Shown here: piece after piece, positions 44,057 through 53,191 of the stretch
Position numbering within the stretch: position 1 is the first letter of the stretch
Layout: each line of letters starts with the position of its first letter
Source: Streptomyces sp. NBC_01408
GTDB taxonomy: Bacteria > Actinomycetota > Actinomycetes > Streptomycetales > Streptomycetaceae
DNA: 64,000 bases
Assembly: GCF_026340255.1 (NCBI RefSeq)
Contig: NZ_JAPEPJ010000001.1
Coordinates: forward strand, 124,001 to 188,000
Direction of reading: 5' to 3'
Program-made: the position numbers and the translations under genes
Notes under the pieces: generated by a model
Told to the model about the DNA's origin: nothing
The model's database searches: none
Seen by the model: the letters and a program-made list of their open reading frames with translations, nothing else

Positions 44057-44875
44057 GTGAACTTCGGACCTGCCATGGCCGGCGCCGGCAGCCCAACGGT
44101 CTACGACCCGTACACCCTGCCCTCCGACGACAACGTGAACGCGTACACCTTCTGCGTGGAGCTCAAGGGGAGCCAGTGGTTCCTGCAGAAGGGCAAGATG
44201 ATCTCGTACTACGGGAGCATCGAGTTCAACGGCATCGGCAACGGCCGCTTCGACCGCCTGCTGCGCACCAGCTTCCACTCCCCGCTCCACGCGAGCGACT
44301 GGGTGGTGGCCGAGGGGCAGGGCAAGATGCTGCTGGCCGACCGGGCCTTCGACGTGAACTCGTACGACCTGGAGAACGGGAACCTGACGATCCGATCAGG
44401 CAACCTGCTCGCCTACCAGCCCTCCCTCGCACTGAAGCAGTCGATCGTCCCGGGCTTCCTGACCCTGATCGGAACCGGGAAGTTCGTGGCGGCGTCCAAC
44501 GGACCGGTGGTGTTCATGGAGCCGCCGCTGCGCGTGGACCCGCAGGCCCTGGTGGGCTGGGCGGACTGCCCCTCGCCGTGCCACCACTACGATCACGGCT
44601 ACATGTCGGGCGTGATGGGCGGGCTGCGCTCGCTCACCGGCGTCGGGGGCGCCTCGGGCGAGGAGCACCAGTTCGAGTTCGTGGGGGCCGGGACGGTGCT
44701 GCTGCAGTCCTCGGAGATGCTGATGGCGGAGCAGGCGGTCGGCACGGTCGGCGCGGGTGCGGCCACGGGTAACGCGCAGGGCGTTCCGGGGGCCGGCCAG
44801 GGTCCGCTGGGGCAGCTGGGCGTGCCGCGGATGCCGGGGCAGCTGGGTGATCTCCAGCGCCGCTTCGGACTGTGA
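44057..44875 (+). CDS. AIM24 family protein, third and longest
   Basis: 272 residues: AIM24 beta domain (CVELKGSQWFLQKGKMISYYGSIEFN; ADRAFDVNSYDLENGNLTIRSGNLLAYQ; GVGGASGEEHQFEFVGAGTVLLQSSE) plus a Gly/Ala/Pro-rich tail (about residues 230-272). A short CPSPCHHYDHGY insertion with two Cys and three His might bind metal. GTG at 44057 is preferred with GGGGA about 7 nt upstream. It may need its own promoter because of the insert that precedes it. Confidence 0.83.
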   Translation: MNFGPAMAGAGSPTVYDPYTLPSDDNVNAYTFCVELKGSQWFLQKGKMISYYGSIEFNGIGNGRFDRLLRTSFHSPLHASDWVVAEGQGKMLLADRAFDVNSYDLENGNLTIRSGNLLAYQPSLALKQSIVPGFLTLIGTGKFVAASNGPVVFMEPPLRVDPQALVGWADCPSPCHHYDHGYMSGVMGGLRSLTGVGGASGEEHQFEFVGAGTVLLQSSEMLMAEQAVGTVGAGAATGNAQGVPGAGQGPLGQLGVPRMPGQLGDLQRRFGL

Positions 44876-44894
44876 CCCTCAGACCATCCGATTT

Positions 44895-44924
44895 TTGTAC
44901 GTAATTCAACTTCTTAGGTAGAGT
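44895..44924 (+). promoter_or_regulatory. Leaderless-type promoter of the AbsC-like gene
   Basis: TTGTAC (44895-44900), 18-bp spacer, TAGAGT (44919-44924). The ATG begins at 44931, where initiation 7 bp after the -10 is expected, so the transcript probably has no leader; no ribosome binding site is visible. Confidence 0.5.
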
Positions 44925-44930
44925 TCATTC

Positions 44931-45416
44931 ATGGAGACCGTGGAGACCGAGACCGCCACCCGCTGGCTGACCGACGCCGAGCAGTGTGCCTGGCGTACCC
45001 ACCTGGACGTCAGCAGGCTGCTGATGCACCAGCTGGAGAAGGATCTCCAGCCTTTCGGGCTCACGAACAACGACTACGAGATCCTCGTGAACCTCTCGGA
45101 GTCGGGCGACCACCGGATGCGGATGAGCGATCTCGCGACCGCCACCCTGCAGTCCAAGAGCCGGCTGTCCCACCAGATCACGCGCATGGAGGCGGCGGGC
45201 CTGGTCCGCCGCGTGAACTGCGAGTCCGACCGCCGCGGCCTGTACGCGGTGCTCACGGACGGGGGCATGGAGACGATGCGCAAGGTCGCCCCGCACCACG
45301 TGGCCTCCGTACGCCGTCACTTCATCGACCTGCTGCCCCCGGCGGCCCTGGCGGCGCTGCGCGACTCGCTCGTCCCCGTGGCGGACCACCTGCGGGACAA
45401 CCGCGGCAAGATCTGA
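44931..45416 (+). CDS. absC: MarR-family regulator, AbsC-like
   Basis: 161 residues with a MarR winged helix (LTNNDYEILVNLSESGDHRMRMSDLATATLQSKSRLSHQITRMEAAGLVRRVNCESDRRGLYAVLTDGG). In S. coelicolor the MarR gene at this place next to the AIM24 genes and meaB is, from memory, absC (SCO5405), a zinc-responsive regulator needed for antibiotic production under zinc limitation. The match is by gene order and family; His/Cys residues that could bind zinc are present (HR, HH, NCES), but binding is not shown. Assignment of the symbol is therefore tentative. Confidence 0.75.
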   Translation: METVETETATRWLTDAEQCAWRTHLDVSRLLMHQLEKDLQPFGLTNNDYEILVNLSESGDHRMRMSDLATATLQSKSRLSHQITRMEAAGLVRRVNCESDRRGLYAVLTDGGMETMRKVAPHHVASVRRHFIDLLPPAALAALRDSLVPVADHLRDNRGKI

Positions 45417-45501
45417 GACCCGCGGACGGCACGGCCCGGGGCGCCGGGCGCGCCGTCCGCCACTCCCGGCCGCAGAACGACGGCTACTGACGGCCCGTTC
45501 C

Positions 45502-45571
45502 GGCCCCGCCTGCGTCTGAGGCGCGGGGTCCGGAGCAGCGCCCCGGCACGACGGGGCGCCGCACCCGCCCC
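45502..45571 (+). repeat. Streptomyces-type intergenic repeat, copy 2
   Basis: GGCCCCGCCTGCGTCTGAGG at the start and GGGGCGCCGCACCCGCCCC at the end align with the element at 20563-20630, in the same orientation; the middle differs. It too lies between convergent genes and ends 7 bp from the stop codon of a gene for B12-dependent mutase metabolism (meaB). Confidence 0.6.
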
Positions 45572-45578
45572 GCGTGCC

Positions 45579-46538
45579 TCAGCCCTCGGTCAGCGTCGCC
45601 AGCAGCGCATCGGCGGCCGCGTACGGGTCCAGCTCACCCTCGGCGACCCGGGCGGCCAGCGCGTCCAGATGCGCGTCGCCGTGCAGGTCGGCCATCCGGG
45701 CCCGCAGCGCGGTCACCGCGATGGTCTCCACCTCCCGCGCCGCACGCTGCGCCCGCCGCTGCGCCAGCACCCCGCGCTCGTCCATCCACGCGCGGTGCTT
45801 CTCCAGCGCCTCGACCAGCTCGTCGATGCCCTGGCCCCGCGCGGCGACGGTCTTCACGATCGGCGGCCGCCAGTCACCGGCCCCCCGGGACTCCCCCAGG
45901 CTCAGCATGTGGTTCAGCTCCCGGGCGGTGGAGTCCGCGCCGTCCCGGTCCGCCTTGTTCACCACGTACACGTCGCCGATCTCCAGGATGCCCGCCTTCG
46001 CGGCCTGGATCCCGTCGCCCATCCCGGGGGCAAGCAGCACCACCGAGGTGTCGGCCTGCGAGGCGATCTCCACCTCCGACTGCCCGACACCGACGGTCTC
46101 GACCAGGATCACCTCGCAGCCGGCCGCGTCCAGCACTCGGATCGCCTGCGGGGCGGCCCACGCCAGCCCGCCCAGGTGCCCCCGGGTGGCCATCGAACGG
46201 ATGTACACGCCGGGGTCCGAGGCGTGGTCCGACATCCGCACCCGGTCCCCGAGCAGCGCCCCGCCCGAGAAGGGCGAGGAGGGGTCGACCGCGAGCACGC
46301 CGACCCGCTTGCCCGCCTTGCGGTACGCCGACACCAGAGCCGAGGTGGACGTGGACTTGCCCACGCCCGGGGACCCGGTGAGGCCCACGACGTACGCCCC
46401 GCCGGTGAGCGGGGCCAGGGCGGCCATGACCTCGCGCAGCTGCGGGGACGCCCCCTCGACCAGCGAGATCAGCCTGGCCACGGCCCGCGGTCGGCCTTCG
46501 CGGGCCTGCTCCACCAGCGTGGGGACGTCCACCGTCAT
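45579..46538 (-). CDS. meaB: MeaB/ArgK-family G-protein chaperone of B12-dependent mutases
   Basis: 319 residues. P-loop GTPase that protects and reloads adenosylcobalamin-dependent acyl-CoA mutases: Walker A GSPGVGKST (55-63), switch region ETVGVGQSEVEIA, Walker B-like VVLLAPGMGDGIQAAKAG, base recognition VNKADRDGA. It clusters with thiolase and methylmalonyl-CoA epimerase here and probably serves icmA as well as methylmalonyl-CoA mutase encoded elsewhere. Follows the thiolase gene by 43 bp on the same strand. Confidence 0.93.
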   Translation of the reverse strand: MTVDVPTLVEQAREGRPRAVARLISLVEGASPQLREVMAALAPLTGGAYVVGLTGSPGVGKSTSTSALVSAYRKAGKRVGVLAVDPSSPFSGGALLGDRVRMSDHASDPGVYIRSMATRGHLGGLAWAAPQAIRVLDAAGCEVILVETVGVGQSEVEIASQADTSVVLLAPGMGDGIQAAKAGILEIGDVYVVNKADRDGADSTARELNHMLSLGESRGAGDWRPPIVKTVAARGQGIDELVEALEKHRAWMDERGVLAQRRAQRAAREVETIAVTALRARMADLHGDAHLDALAARVAEGELDPYAAADALLATLTEG

Positions 46539-46581
46539 ACGTGCTGCGCTCCTCGGCTCTGTACGGGTACGGCAGGTGTGC

Positions 46582-47781
46582 TTACTTGCGGACGTGGACG
46601 ATCAGCGCATCGCCCTGGCCGCCGCCGCCGCACAGCGCGGCCGCGCCGGTCCCGCCGCCGCGGCGCTTGAGCTCCAGCGCCAGGTGCAGCACCACACGGG
46701 CGCCCGACATGCCGATCGGGTGCCCCAGCGCAATGGCGCCGCCGTTGACGTTCACCTTTTCCGGGGTCACGCCGAGGTCCTTCATTGACTGCACGGCGAC
46801 CGCCGCGAAGGCCTCGTTGATCTCGATGAGGTCCAGGTCGGAGACCTGGAGCCCCTCCTTCTTCAGCGCGTGCAGGATCGCGTTGGACGGCTGCGACTGG
46901 AGGGAGTTGTCGGGACCGGCGACGTTTCCGTGCGCACCGATCTCGGCGATCCACTCCAGACCCAGCTCCTCGGCCTTCGCCTTGCTCATCACGACCACGG
47001 CGGCCGCGCCGTCGCTGATCTGCGAGGAGGTGCCTGCGGTGATGGTGCCGTCCTTCGCGAAGGCCGGGCGCAGCCTGCCGAGGGACTCGGCCGTGGTCTC
47101 CGGGCGGATGCCCTCGTCCTGCGAGAAGATCACCGGCTCGCCCTTGCGCTGCGGGATCTCGACCGGGGTGATCTCGGCCTCGAAGACGCCGTTCTTCTGC
47201 GCGGCCGCGGCACGCTGGTGGGAGGTGGCGGCGAACTCGTCCTGCGGGGCGCGCTCGATGCCCAGGCGGGTGTTGTGCTTCTCGGTGGACTCGCCCATCG
47301 CGATGTTCTCGAAGGCGTCGGTGAGGCCGTCGTAGGCCATCGCGTCGAGCATCTCGATGGCGCCGTACTTGTAGCCCTCGCGGGACTTGGGCAGCAGGTG
47401 CGGCGCGTTGGTCATGGACTCCTGACCGCCCGCGACCACGATGTCGAACTCCCCGGCGCGGATGAGCTGGTCGGCCAGCGCGATGGCGTCCAGACCCGAG
47501 AGGCACACCTTGTTGATCGTGAGCGCGGGCACGTTCATCGGGATCCCGCCCTTGACCGCGGCCTGGCGGGCGGGGATCTGGCCCGCGCCCGCCTGGAGCA
47601 CCTGGCCCATGATCACGTACTGCACCTGGTCGCCGGAGATTCCGGCCCGGTCCAGCGCGGACTTGATGGCGAAGCCGCCGAGGTCGGCGCCCGAGAAGGA
47701 CTTCAGCGAGCCGAGCAGCCGCCCCATGGGGGTGCGGGCCCCGGCGACGATCACTGAAGTGGTGTTGTTCGATCCGGACAT
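46582..47781 (-). CDS. Acetyl-CoA C-acetyltransferase (thiolase)
   Basis: 399 residues. Condenses two acetyl-CoA to acetoacetyl-CoA or the reverse in fatty-acid and amino-acid breakdown. Motifs: active-site Cys in [32 protein letters not shown] (His), and [13 protein letters not shown] near the end (second Cys). ATG at 47781 starts the conserved N-terminus [19 protein letters not shown]; the open frame beyond is not used. Divergent from the epimerase gene. Confidence 0.94.
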   Translation of the reverse strand: MSGSNNTTSVIVAGARTPMGRLLGSLKSFSGADLGGFAIKSALDRAGISGDQVQYVIMGQVLQAGAGQIPARQAAVKGGIPMNVPALTINKVCLSGLDAIALADQLIRAGEFDIVVAGGQESMTNAPHLLPKSREGYKYGAIEMLDAMAYDGLTDAFENIAMGESTEKHNTRLGIERAPQDEFAATSHQRAAAAQKNGVFEAEITPVEIPQRKGEPVIFSQDEGIRPETTAESLGRLRPAFAKDGTITAGTSSQISDGAAAVVVMSKAKAEELGLEWIAEIGAHGNVAGPDNSLQSQPSNAILHALKKEGLQVSDLDLIEINEAFAAVAVQSMKDLGVTPEKVNVNGGAIALGHPIGMSGARVVLHLALELKRRGGGTGAAALCGGGGQGDALIVHVRK

Positions 47782-47918
47782 GAGGCACAGCCCCTTGAGG
47801 ATGAGGAGTGAACGAGGGTTTACATGAATGTACTGAGCGGTACCCGCGGCGTCACCGGGCTGTCGGTGTGATCGCTGGCACGTTGCGTGACCACCCTCCT
47901 CGGCGGTGCACTGGTCCC

Positions 47919-48347
47919 ATGCTGACAAGAATCGACCACATCGGGATCGCCTGCTTCGACCTGGCTAAAACTGTCGAGTTCTACCGTGCCACGTACGGCT
48001 TCGAGGTGTTCCACACCGAGGTCAACGAGGAGCAGGGTGTGCGCGAGGCCATGCTGAAGATCAACGAGACGTCCGACGGCGGCGCCTCCTACCTCCAGCT
48101 CCTGGAGCCCACCCGCGAGGACTCCGCGGTGGGCAAGTGGCTGGCCAAGAACGGGGAGGGCGTCCACCACATCGCCTTCGGCACCGAGGACGTCCGCGGT
48201 GACTCGGAGGCCATCCGCGGCAAGGGCGTCCGCGTCCTGTACGACGAGCCGCGCACCGGCTCGATGGGCTCCTCGATCACCTTCCTGCACCCCAAGGACT
48301 GCCACGGGGTCCTCACGGAACTGGTCACGGCCAACCCTGACCACTGA
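47919..48347 (+). CDS. mce: Methylmalonyl-CoA epimerase
   Basis: 142 residues of the vicinal oxygen chelate fold. Interconverts R- and S-methylmalonyl-CoA. Metal ligands are visible in RIDHIGIAC (His7), [12 protein letters not shown] (His) and HGVLTELV (Glu). Short, complete length for the family. ATG at 47919 opens the conserved sequence [11 protein letters not shown]. It makes the link between propionyl-CoA carboxylation and the mutases with meaB next door. Codons upstream of 47919 are open but non-coding. Confidence 0.93.
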   Translation: MLTRIDHIGIACFDLAKTVEFYRATYGFEVFHTEVNEEQGVREAMLKINETSDGGASYLQLLEPTREDSAVGKWLAKNGEGVHHIAFGTEDVRGDSEAIRGKGVRVLYDEPRTGSMGSSITFLHPKDCHGVLTELVTANPDH

Positions 48348-48527
48348 TGGCCCGATTCCCCGGCCGGTAGAGTGGCCATGGCTCGGCCGGGGTTCGGTGC
48401 GGAGACGGGGTCGGGGCCTGTGACCCCTGCCCCGGTATCTGACACCATTCCCCCGGGGGCGTCGTTCAGCGGGCGAGCGATGCTCATTGGAGTGAGCTTG
48501 CGACCAGGGGACGGATGGGACCGCGCT

Positions 48528-51500
48528 GTGCGGGGCTACGAAAGCCAGGAGAGCCATCAGGCCGAGGCCGACCACCTCTCGCGCTTCGAGGCCGAGATGG
48601 AGCGGCTGAAGAAGGAGCGCGGGAAGGCCGTCCAGCACGCTGAGGACCTGGGATACCAGGTCGAGGTGCTGCGCGCCAAGCTCCACGAGGTACGCCGAGC
48701 TCTGGCGTCCCGCCCCGCCTACGACGGCGCGGACATGGGGTACCAGGCGGAGCAGTTGCTCCGCAATGCCCAGATCCAGGCCGACCAGATGCGCTCCGAC
48801 GCCGAGCGCGAGCTGCGCGACGCCCGGGCGCAGACCCAGCGCATCCTCCAGGAACACGCCGAGCACCAGTCCCGCCTCCAGGCCGAGCTGCACACCGAGG
48901 CCGTCAACCGCCGCCAGCGCCTGGACCAGGAGCTCAACGAGCGCCGCCAGACCGTCGAGGCGCACGTCAACGAGAACGTGGCCTGGGCCGAGCAGCTGCG
49001 CGCCCGTACGGAGTCCCAGGCGCGCCGGCTCATGGAGGAGTCCCGCGCCGAGGCCGACCAGGCCCTGAACGCCGCCCGGGCCGAGGCCGCCCGCCTCGCC
49101 GAGGAGGCCCGCCGCCGGCTGACCTCCGAGGCGGAGGCCTCCCGTGCCGAGGCCGAGTCCACCCTGCTGCGCGCCCGCAAGGAGGCCGAGCGGCTGCTGA
49201 CCGCCGCCTCCTCGCAGGCCCAGGAGGCCAGCGAGCACGCGGAGCGGCTGCGTTCCAGCACCTCGGCCGAGGCCGAGCAGACCCGCCAGCAGACCCTCGA
49301 CCTCGGCCGGGTGGCCGAGTCGCGGGTGCAGGAGGCCGACTCCGCGCTGCGCGAGGCCCGCGCCGCGGCCGAGAAGCTGCTCGCCGAGGCCAAGGAGAGC
49401 GCCTCCCGGCAGCTCGCCTCGGCGGAGTCCGTCAACGAGCAGCGCACCCGTACCGCCAAGGAGCAGGTGGCCCGGCTGGTCGGCGAGGCCACCAAGGAGG
49501 CCGAGGTCCTCAAGGCCGAGGCCGAGCAGCTGCTGGCGGACGCCCGCGGCGACGTGGAGCGGCAGCGCGCCGAGGCCGGGGAGCAGGCCCGCGCGGCCGC
49601 CTCCGAGGAATCCGCGGCGCAGCTGGCGAAGGCCGCCCGCACCGCGGAAGACGTACTGAACAAGGCCTCCGAGGACGCCCGGGCCACCACCCGGGCGGCG
49701 TCGGAGGAGGCCGAGCGGATCCGCCGCGAGGCGGAGTCCGAGGCCGAGCGGCTGCGTTCGCAGGCGGCGGCCACGGCGGACGAGCTCAAGGGCGCCGCGA
49801 AGGACGACACCGAGGAGTACCGGGCCCGTACCGTCGAGCTCCAGGAGGAGGCCCGGCGGCTGCGCGGCGAGGCGGAGCAGCTGCGCGCCGAGGCCGTCGC
49901 CGAGGGCGAGCGGATCCGCGGCGAGGCCCGCCGCGAGGCGGTGCAGCAGATCGAGGAGGCGGCCCGGACGGCCGAGGAGCTCCTCGGCAAGGCCAAGGCG
50001 GACGCGGACGAGCTGCGCGGCGGGGCGAGCGCCGAGAGCGAGCGGGTCCGCGCCGAGGCCGTGGAGCGGGCGACCACCCTGCGCAAGCAGGCCGAGGAGA
50101 CCCTGGAGCGCACCCGCGCCGAGGCCGAACGGCTGCACGCCGAGGCCGCGGAACAGGCGGAAGCCGTACGGTCCGAGGCGGACGCGGAGGCCCGGCGGCG
50201 GCGCGAGGAGACCGAGCAGGCCCTGGCCGCGAAGCGGGCGGAGGCCGACGAGGAACTCGTACGGCTGCACACGGACGCCGAGAGCCGGCTGGGCACGGCC
50301 GAGCAGACCCTGCGCGACGCCCGCGCGGCGGCGGAGAACATCCGCAGGGAGACCACCGAGGAGACCGACCGGCTGCGGGCCGAGTCGGCCGAGCGCAACC
50401 GCACCCTCCAGGCGCAGTCGGAGGCGGAGGCCGAGCAGCTGCGCACGGACGCGGCCGAGGATGCCGGACGGGTCCGCGCGGAGGCCGAGCAGGTCGCCGT
50501 ACGGCTGCGCGGCGAGGCCGAGGCCGAGGCGGAGCGGGTGCGCTCCGAGGCCCAGGAGACCGCGGACCGGCTGCGCGCGGAGGCGAAGACCGCCGCCGAG
50601 CGGGTCGGCGCGGAGGCCGCCGAGGCGCTGGCCGCCGCGCAGGAGGAGGCCGTCCGGCGGCGCCGGGAGGCCGAGGAGACCCTGTCGTCGGCGCGGACCG
50701 ACGCCGGCAACGAGCGGGCGCAGGCCCGCGAGCAGAGCGAGGAGCTGCTGGCCGCGGCCCGCAGGCGCTCCGAGGAGGCGCAGGCCGAGGCGGCCCGCCT
50801 GACCGAGGAGGCCGAGCGGCGCGCGTCGGAGCTGGTGGCGGCGGCGGAGACCACCGCCCAGCAGGTACGGGACTCCGTGGCCGGGCTGCACGAGCAGGCC
50901 GAGGAGGAGATCACCGGGCTGCGCAGCGCCGCCGAGCACGCGGCGCAGCGCACGCGCACCGAGGCCGAGGAGGAGTCCGAGCGGGTCCGCGCCGACGCCT
51001 ACGCGGAACGCGAGCGGGCCACCGAGGACGCGAACCGGGTCCGCAGCGAGGCACGCGCCGAGACCGACGCGGCGAAGGCGCTGGCCGAGCGCACCGTCGG
51101 CGACGCGATCGCCGAGGCGGAGCAGCTGCGCACCGACACGGCCGAGTACGCGCAGCGGGTGCGCACCGAGGCCACCGACGCGCTGGCGGCGTCCGAGCGG
51201 GACGCGGCCCGGACCCGGGCGGACGCCCGTGACGACGCGAACCGTATCCGCGGCGAGGCGGCCGAGGCCCTGGAGGCGTCGCGCGCCGAGGGGACCCGGA
51301 TCGTCGCCGAGGCGACGGCGGAGGCCGACCGGCTCACCGAGGAGACCCTGGCGGCCAGCGCGGCCACGGCCGGCGAGGCGACGGCGGAAGCCGAGCGGAT
51401 CACCGCCGAGGCGGCCGTGGCCGCGGACGCGACCCGCGCGGAGGCGGCCGGCACGCTGGACGAGGCCCGCGTGGAGGCGGGCCGGCTGCGCACGGAGGCG

Positions 51501-52997
51501 GCCGAGCAGGCCGACCGCCTGGTCGGCAAGGCGGCCGCGGAGGCGGAGAAGCTCACGTCCCAGGCGAAGGCGACGATGGCCGCGGCCGAACGGGACGCCA
51601 CGCGGATCCTGGTGGAGTCCCGTGCCGAGGGCGACCGGCTGGTCGACGAGACCCGCACGGCCAACGAGCTCACGGTCGGCGAGGCCGCGGCGGAGGCCGA
51701 GCGGCTGCGCGCGGAGGGCGCGCGGACCCTGGACGACGCCCGCGCGGAGGGCGGCCGGATCATCGGCGAGGCCACCGCTGAGGCGGACCGCGTCACGGTC
51801 GCGGCGAACGAGACGCTGGCGGCCGCCGAGCGGGAGTCCGAGCAGACCCTGGACGAGGCGCGCGCCGAGGCGGGCCGGCTGCGGAGCGAGGCCGCCGAGC
51901 AGGCGGACCGGCTCATCGGCGAGGCCTCGTCCGAGGCGGACAAGCTCACGGCGCAGACCCGCAAGGACAACGAGCGCACGGTCGGCGAGGCCGCGAACGA
52001 GGCCGAGCGGCTGCGCGCGGAGGCGTCGGAGGCGCTGTCCTCGGCGCAGGAGCACGCGACCCGTACCCGGTCGGAGGCCGAGCGGGTCAAGGCGGAGGCG
52101 GCGAACGAGGCGGAGCGTGTCCGCGCCGAGGCCCGTACGGAGTCCGAGCGGCTGCTGGACGAGGCCCGCGAGCAGGCCAACAAGCGCCGCAGCGAGGCCG
52201 CGGAGCAGGTCGACCGGCTCATCACCGAGGCCTCGGCGGAGGCCGACAAGCTCACCGCCGACGCGCAGAAGCAGGCTCTGGCCGCCACCACGGCGGCCGA
52301 GGAGCAGGCGGACGCGATGGTGGACGCCGCCCGCAAGGAGGCGGCGCGGATCACCTCGGAGGCGACGGTCGAGGGCAACTCCACGGTGGAGAAGGCCCGT
52401 ACCGACGCGAACGAGCTGCTGGTCGGCGCGCGCACGGACGCCTCGGCCATAAGGGAGCGGGCGGAGGAGCTGCGCGGCCGCGTCGAGGCGGAGGTCGAGG
52501 AGCTGCACGAGCGGGCCCGCCGGGAGTCGGCCGAGCAGATGAAGTCGGCCGGCGAGCGCGTGGACAAGCTGGTGCGCGCGGCGACCGAGCAGAGCGTCGA
52601 GGCCGAGGCGAAGGCCAAGGAGCTGGTGTCGGACGCGAGCAGCGAGGCGAGCAAGGTGCGCATCGCCGCGGTCCGCAAGGCGGAGGCGCTCCTCAAGGAG
52701 GCCGAGCAGAAGAAGGCCGAACTGTCACGGGAGGCCGAGGCGGCTCTGGCGGAGGCCCGGTCGGAGGCCGACCGGATCGTCGAGGAGGGCCGCCGTGAGC
52801 TGGAGGTCCTGGTGCGCCGGCGTGAGGACATTCAGGCGGAGATCTCCCGTGTCCAGGACGTTCTTGAGGCGTTGGAATCATTCGAGGCGCCTTCGGGCGG
52901 CGCGAAGCCCACGGTCGGCGGCCAGGGCGCGGGGGGCGTGAAGGCCGGCGCGGCAGCGGGTTCCACTCGATCGGGTGGTAAGACGTCAGAGGGCTAG
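48528..52997 (+). CDS. scy: Polarisome scaffold Scy, giant coiled-coil protein
   Basis: About 1489 residues, almost all Ala/Glu/Arg coiled coil. The first 60 residues (DHLSRFEAEMERLKKERGKAVQHAEDLGYQVEVLRAKLHEVRRAL) form a conserved heptad segment; a non-coiled break (SRPAYDGADMGYQAEQ) precedes the long rod of irregular repeats such as EAERLRAEA and TEEADRL. In S. coelicolor Scy (SCO5397) scaffolds the tip-organising complex with DivIVA and FilP. That protein is about 1326 residues (from memory), so this one would be longer by roughly 160. GTG at 48528 is preferred from homology; in-frame starts at 48372 and 48480 exist. The huge antisense frame is a composition artefact. Confidence 0.9.
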   Translation: MRGYESQESHQAEADHLSRFEAEMERLKKERGKAVQHAEDLGYQVEVLRAKLHEVRRALASRPAYDGADMGYQAEQLLRNAQIQADQMRSDAERELRDARAQTQRILQEHAEHQSRLQAELHTEAVNRRQRLDQELNERRQTVEAHVNENVAWAEQLRARTESQARRLMEESRAEADQALNAARAEAARLAEEARRRLTSEAEASRAEAESTLLRARKEAERLLTAASSQAQEASEHAERLRSSTSAEAEQTRQQTLDLGRVAESRVQEADSALREARAAAEKLLAEAKESASRQLASAESVNEQRTRTAKEQVARLVGEATKEAEVLKAEAEQLLADARGDVERQRAEAGEQARAAASEESAAQLAKAARTAEDVLNKASEDARATTRAASEEAERIRREAESEAERLRSQAAATADELKGAAKDDTEEYRARTVELQEEARRLRGEAEQLRAEAVAEGERIRGEARREAVQQIEEAARTAEELLGKAKADADELRGGASAESERVRAEAVERATTLRKQAEETLERTRAEAERLHAEAAEQAEAVRSEADAEARRRREETEQALAAKRAEADEELVRLHTDAESRLGTAEQTLRDARAAAENIRRETTEETDRLRAESAERNRTLQAQSEAEAEQLRTDAAEDAGRVRAEAEQVAVRLRGEAEAEAERVRSEAQETADRLRAEAKTAAERVGAEAAEALAAAQEEAVRRRREAEETLSSARTDAGNERAQAREQSEELLAAARRRSEEAQAEAARLTEEAERRASELVAAAETTAQQVRDSVAGLHEQAEEEITGLRSAAEHAAQRTRTEAEEESERVRADAYAERERATEDANRVRSEARAETDAAKALAERTVGDAIAEAEQLRTDTAEYAQRVRTEATDALAASERDAARTRADARDDANRIRGEAAEALEASRAEGTRIVAEATAEADRLTEETLAASAATAGEATAEAERITAEAAVAADATRAEAAGTLDEARVEAGRLRTEAAEQADRLVGKAAAEAEKLTSQAKATMAAAERDATRILVESRAEGDRLVDETRTANELTVGEAAAEAERLRAEGARTLDDARAEGGRIIGEATAEADRVTVAANETLAAAERESEQTLDEARAEAGRLRSEAAEQADRLIGEASSEADKLTAQTRKDNERTVGEAANEAERLRAEASEALSSAQEHATRTRSEAERVKAEAANEAERVRAEARTESERLLDEAREQANKRRSEAAEQVDRLITEASAEADKLTADAQKQALAATTAAEEQADAMVDAARKEAARITSEATVEGNSTVEKARTDANELLVGARTDASAIRERAEELRGRVEAEVEELHERARRESAEQMKSAGERVDKLVRAATEQSVEAEAKAKELVSDASSEASKVRIAAVRKAEALLKEAEQKKAELSREAEAALAEARSEADRIVEEGRRELEVLVRRREDIQAEISRVQDVLEALESFEAPSGGAKPTVGGQGAGGVKAGAAAGSTRSGGKTSEG

Positions 52998-53191
52998 TCG
53001 GCGCGCGTGGATGTGTGCTCCTGATGGAGGTTCAGGCGAACGGGTGACAAGCATTCTGTCGCCTTGCCACTCAAAAGGGGTGTCATTGTCCAGATCAAAC
53101 GTGGAATGACTCGATGACACGCCGCCTGGGCGCCTAGGATTCCCCTAACACCTCACGTAGCACCTCATCGGTCTCATTCGACAGGAACCCC

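Noticed and set aside
47820..52508. 1562-residue open frame on the minus strand
   Set aside because: It is antisense to scy; its Leu/Gly/Arg-rich product only mirrors the Ala/Glu/Arg repeat composition of the coiled coil and has no motif.
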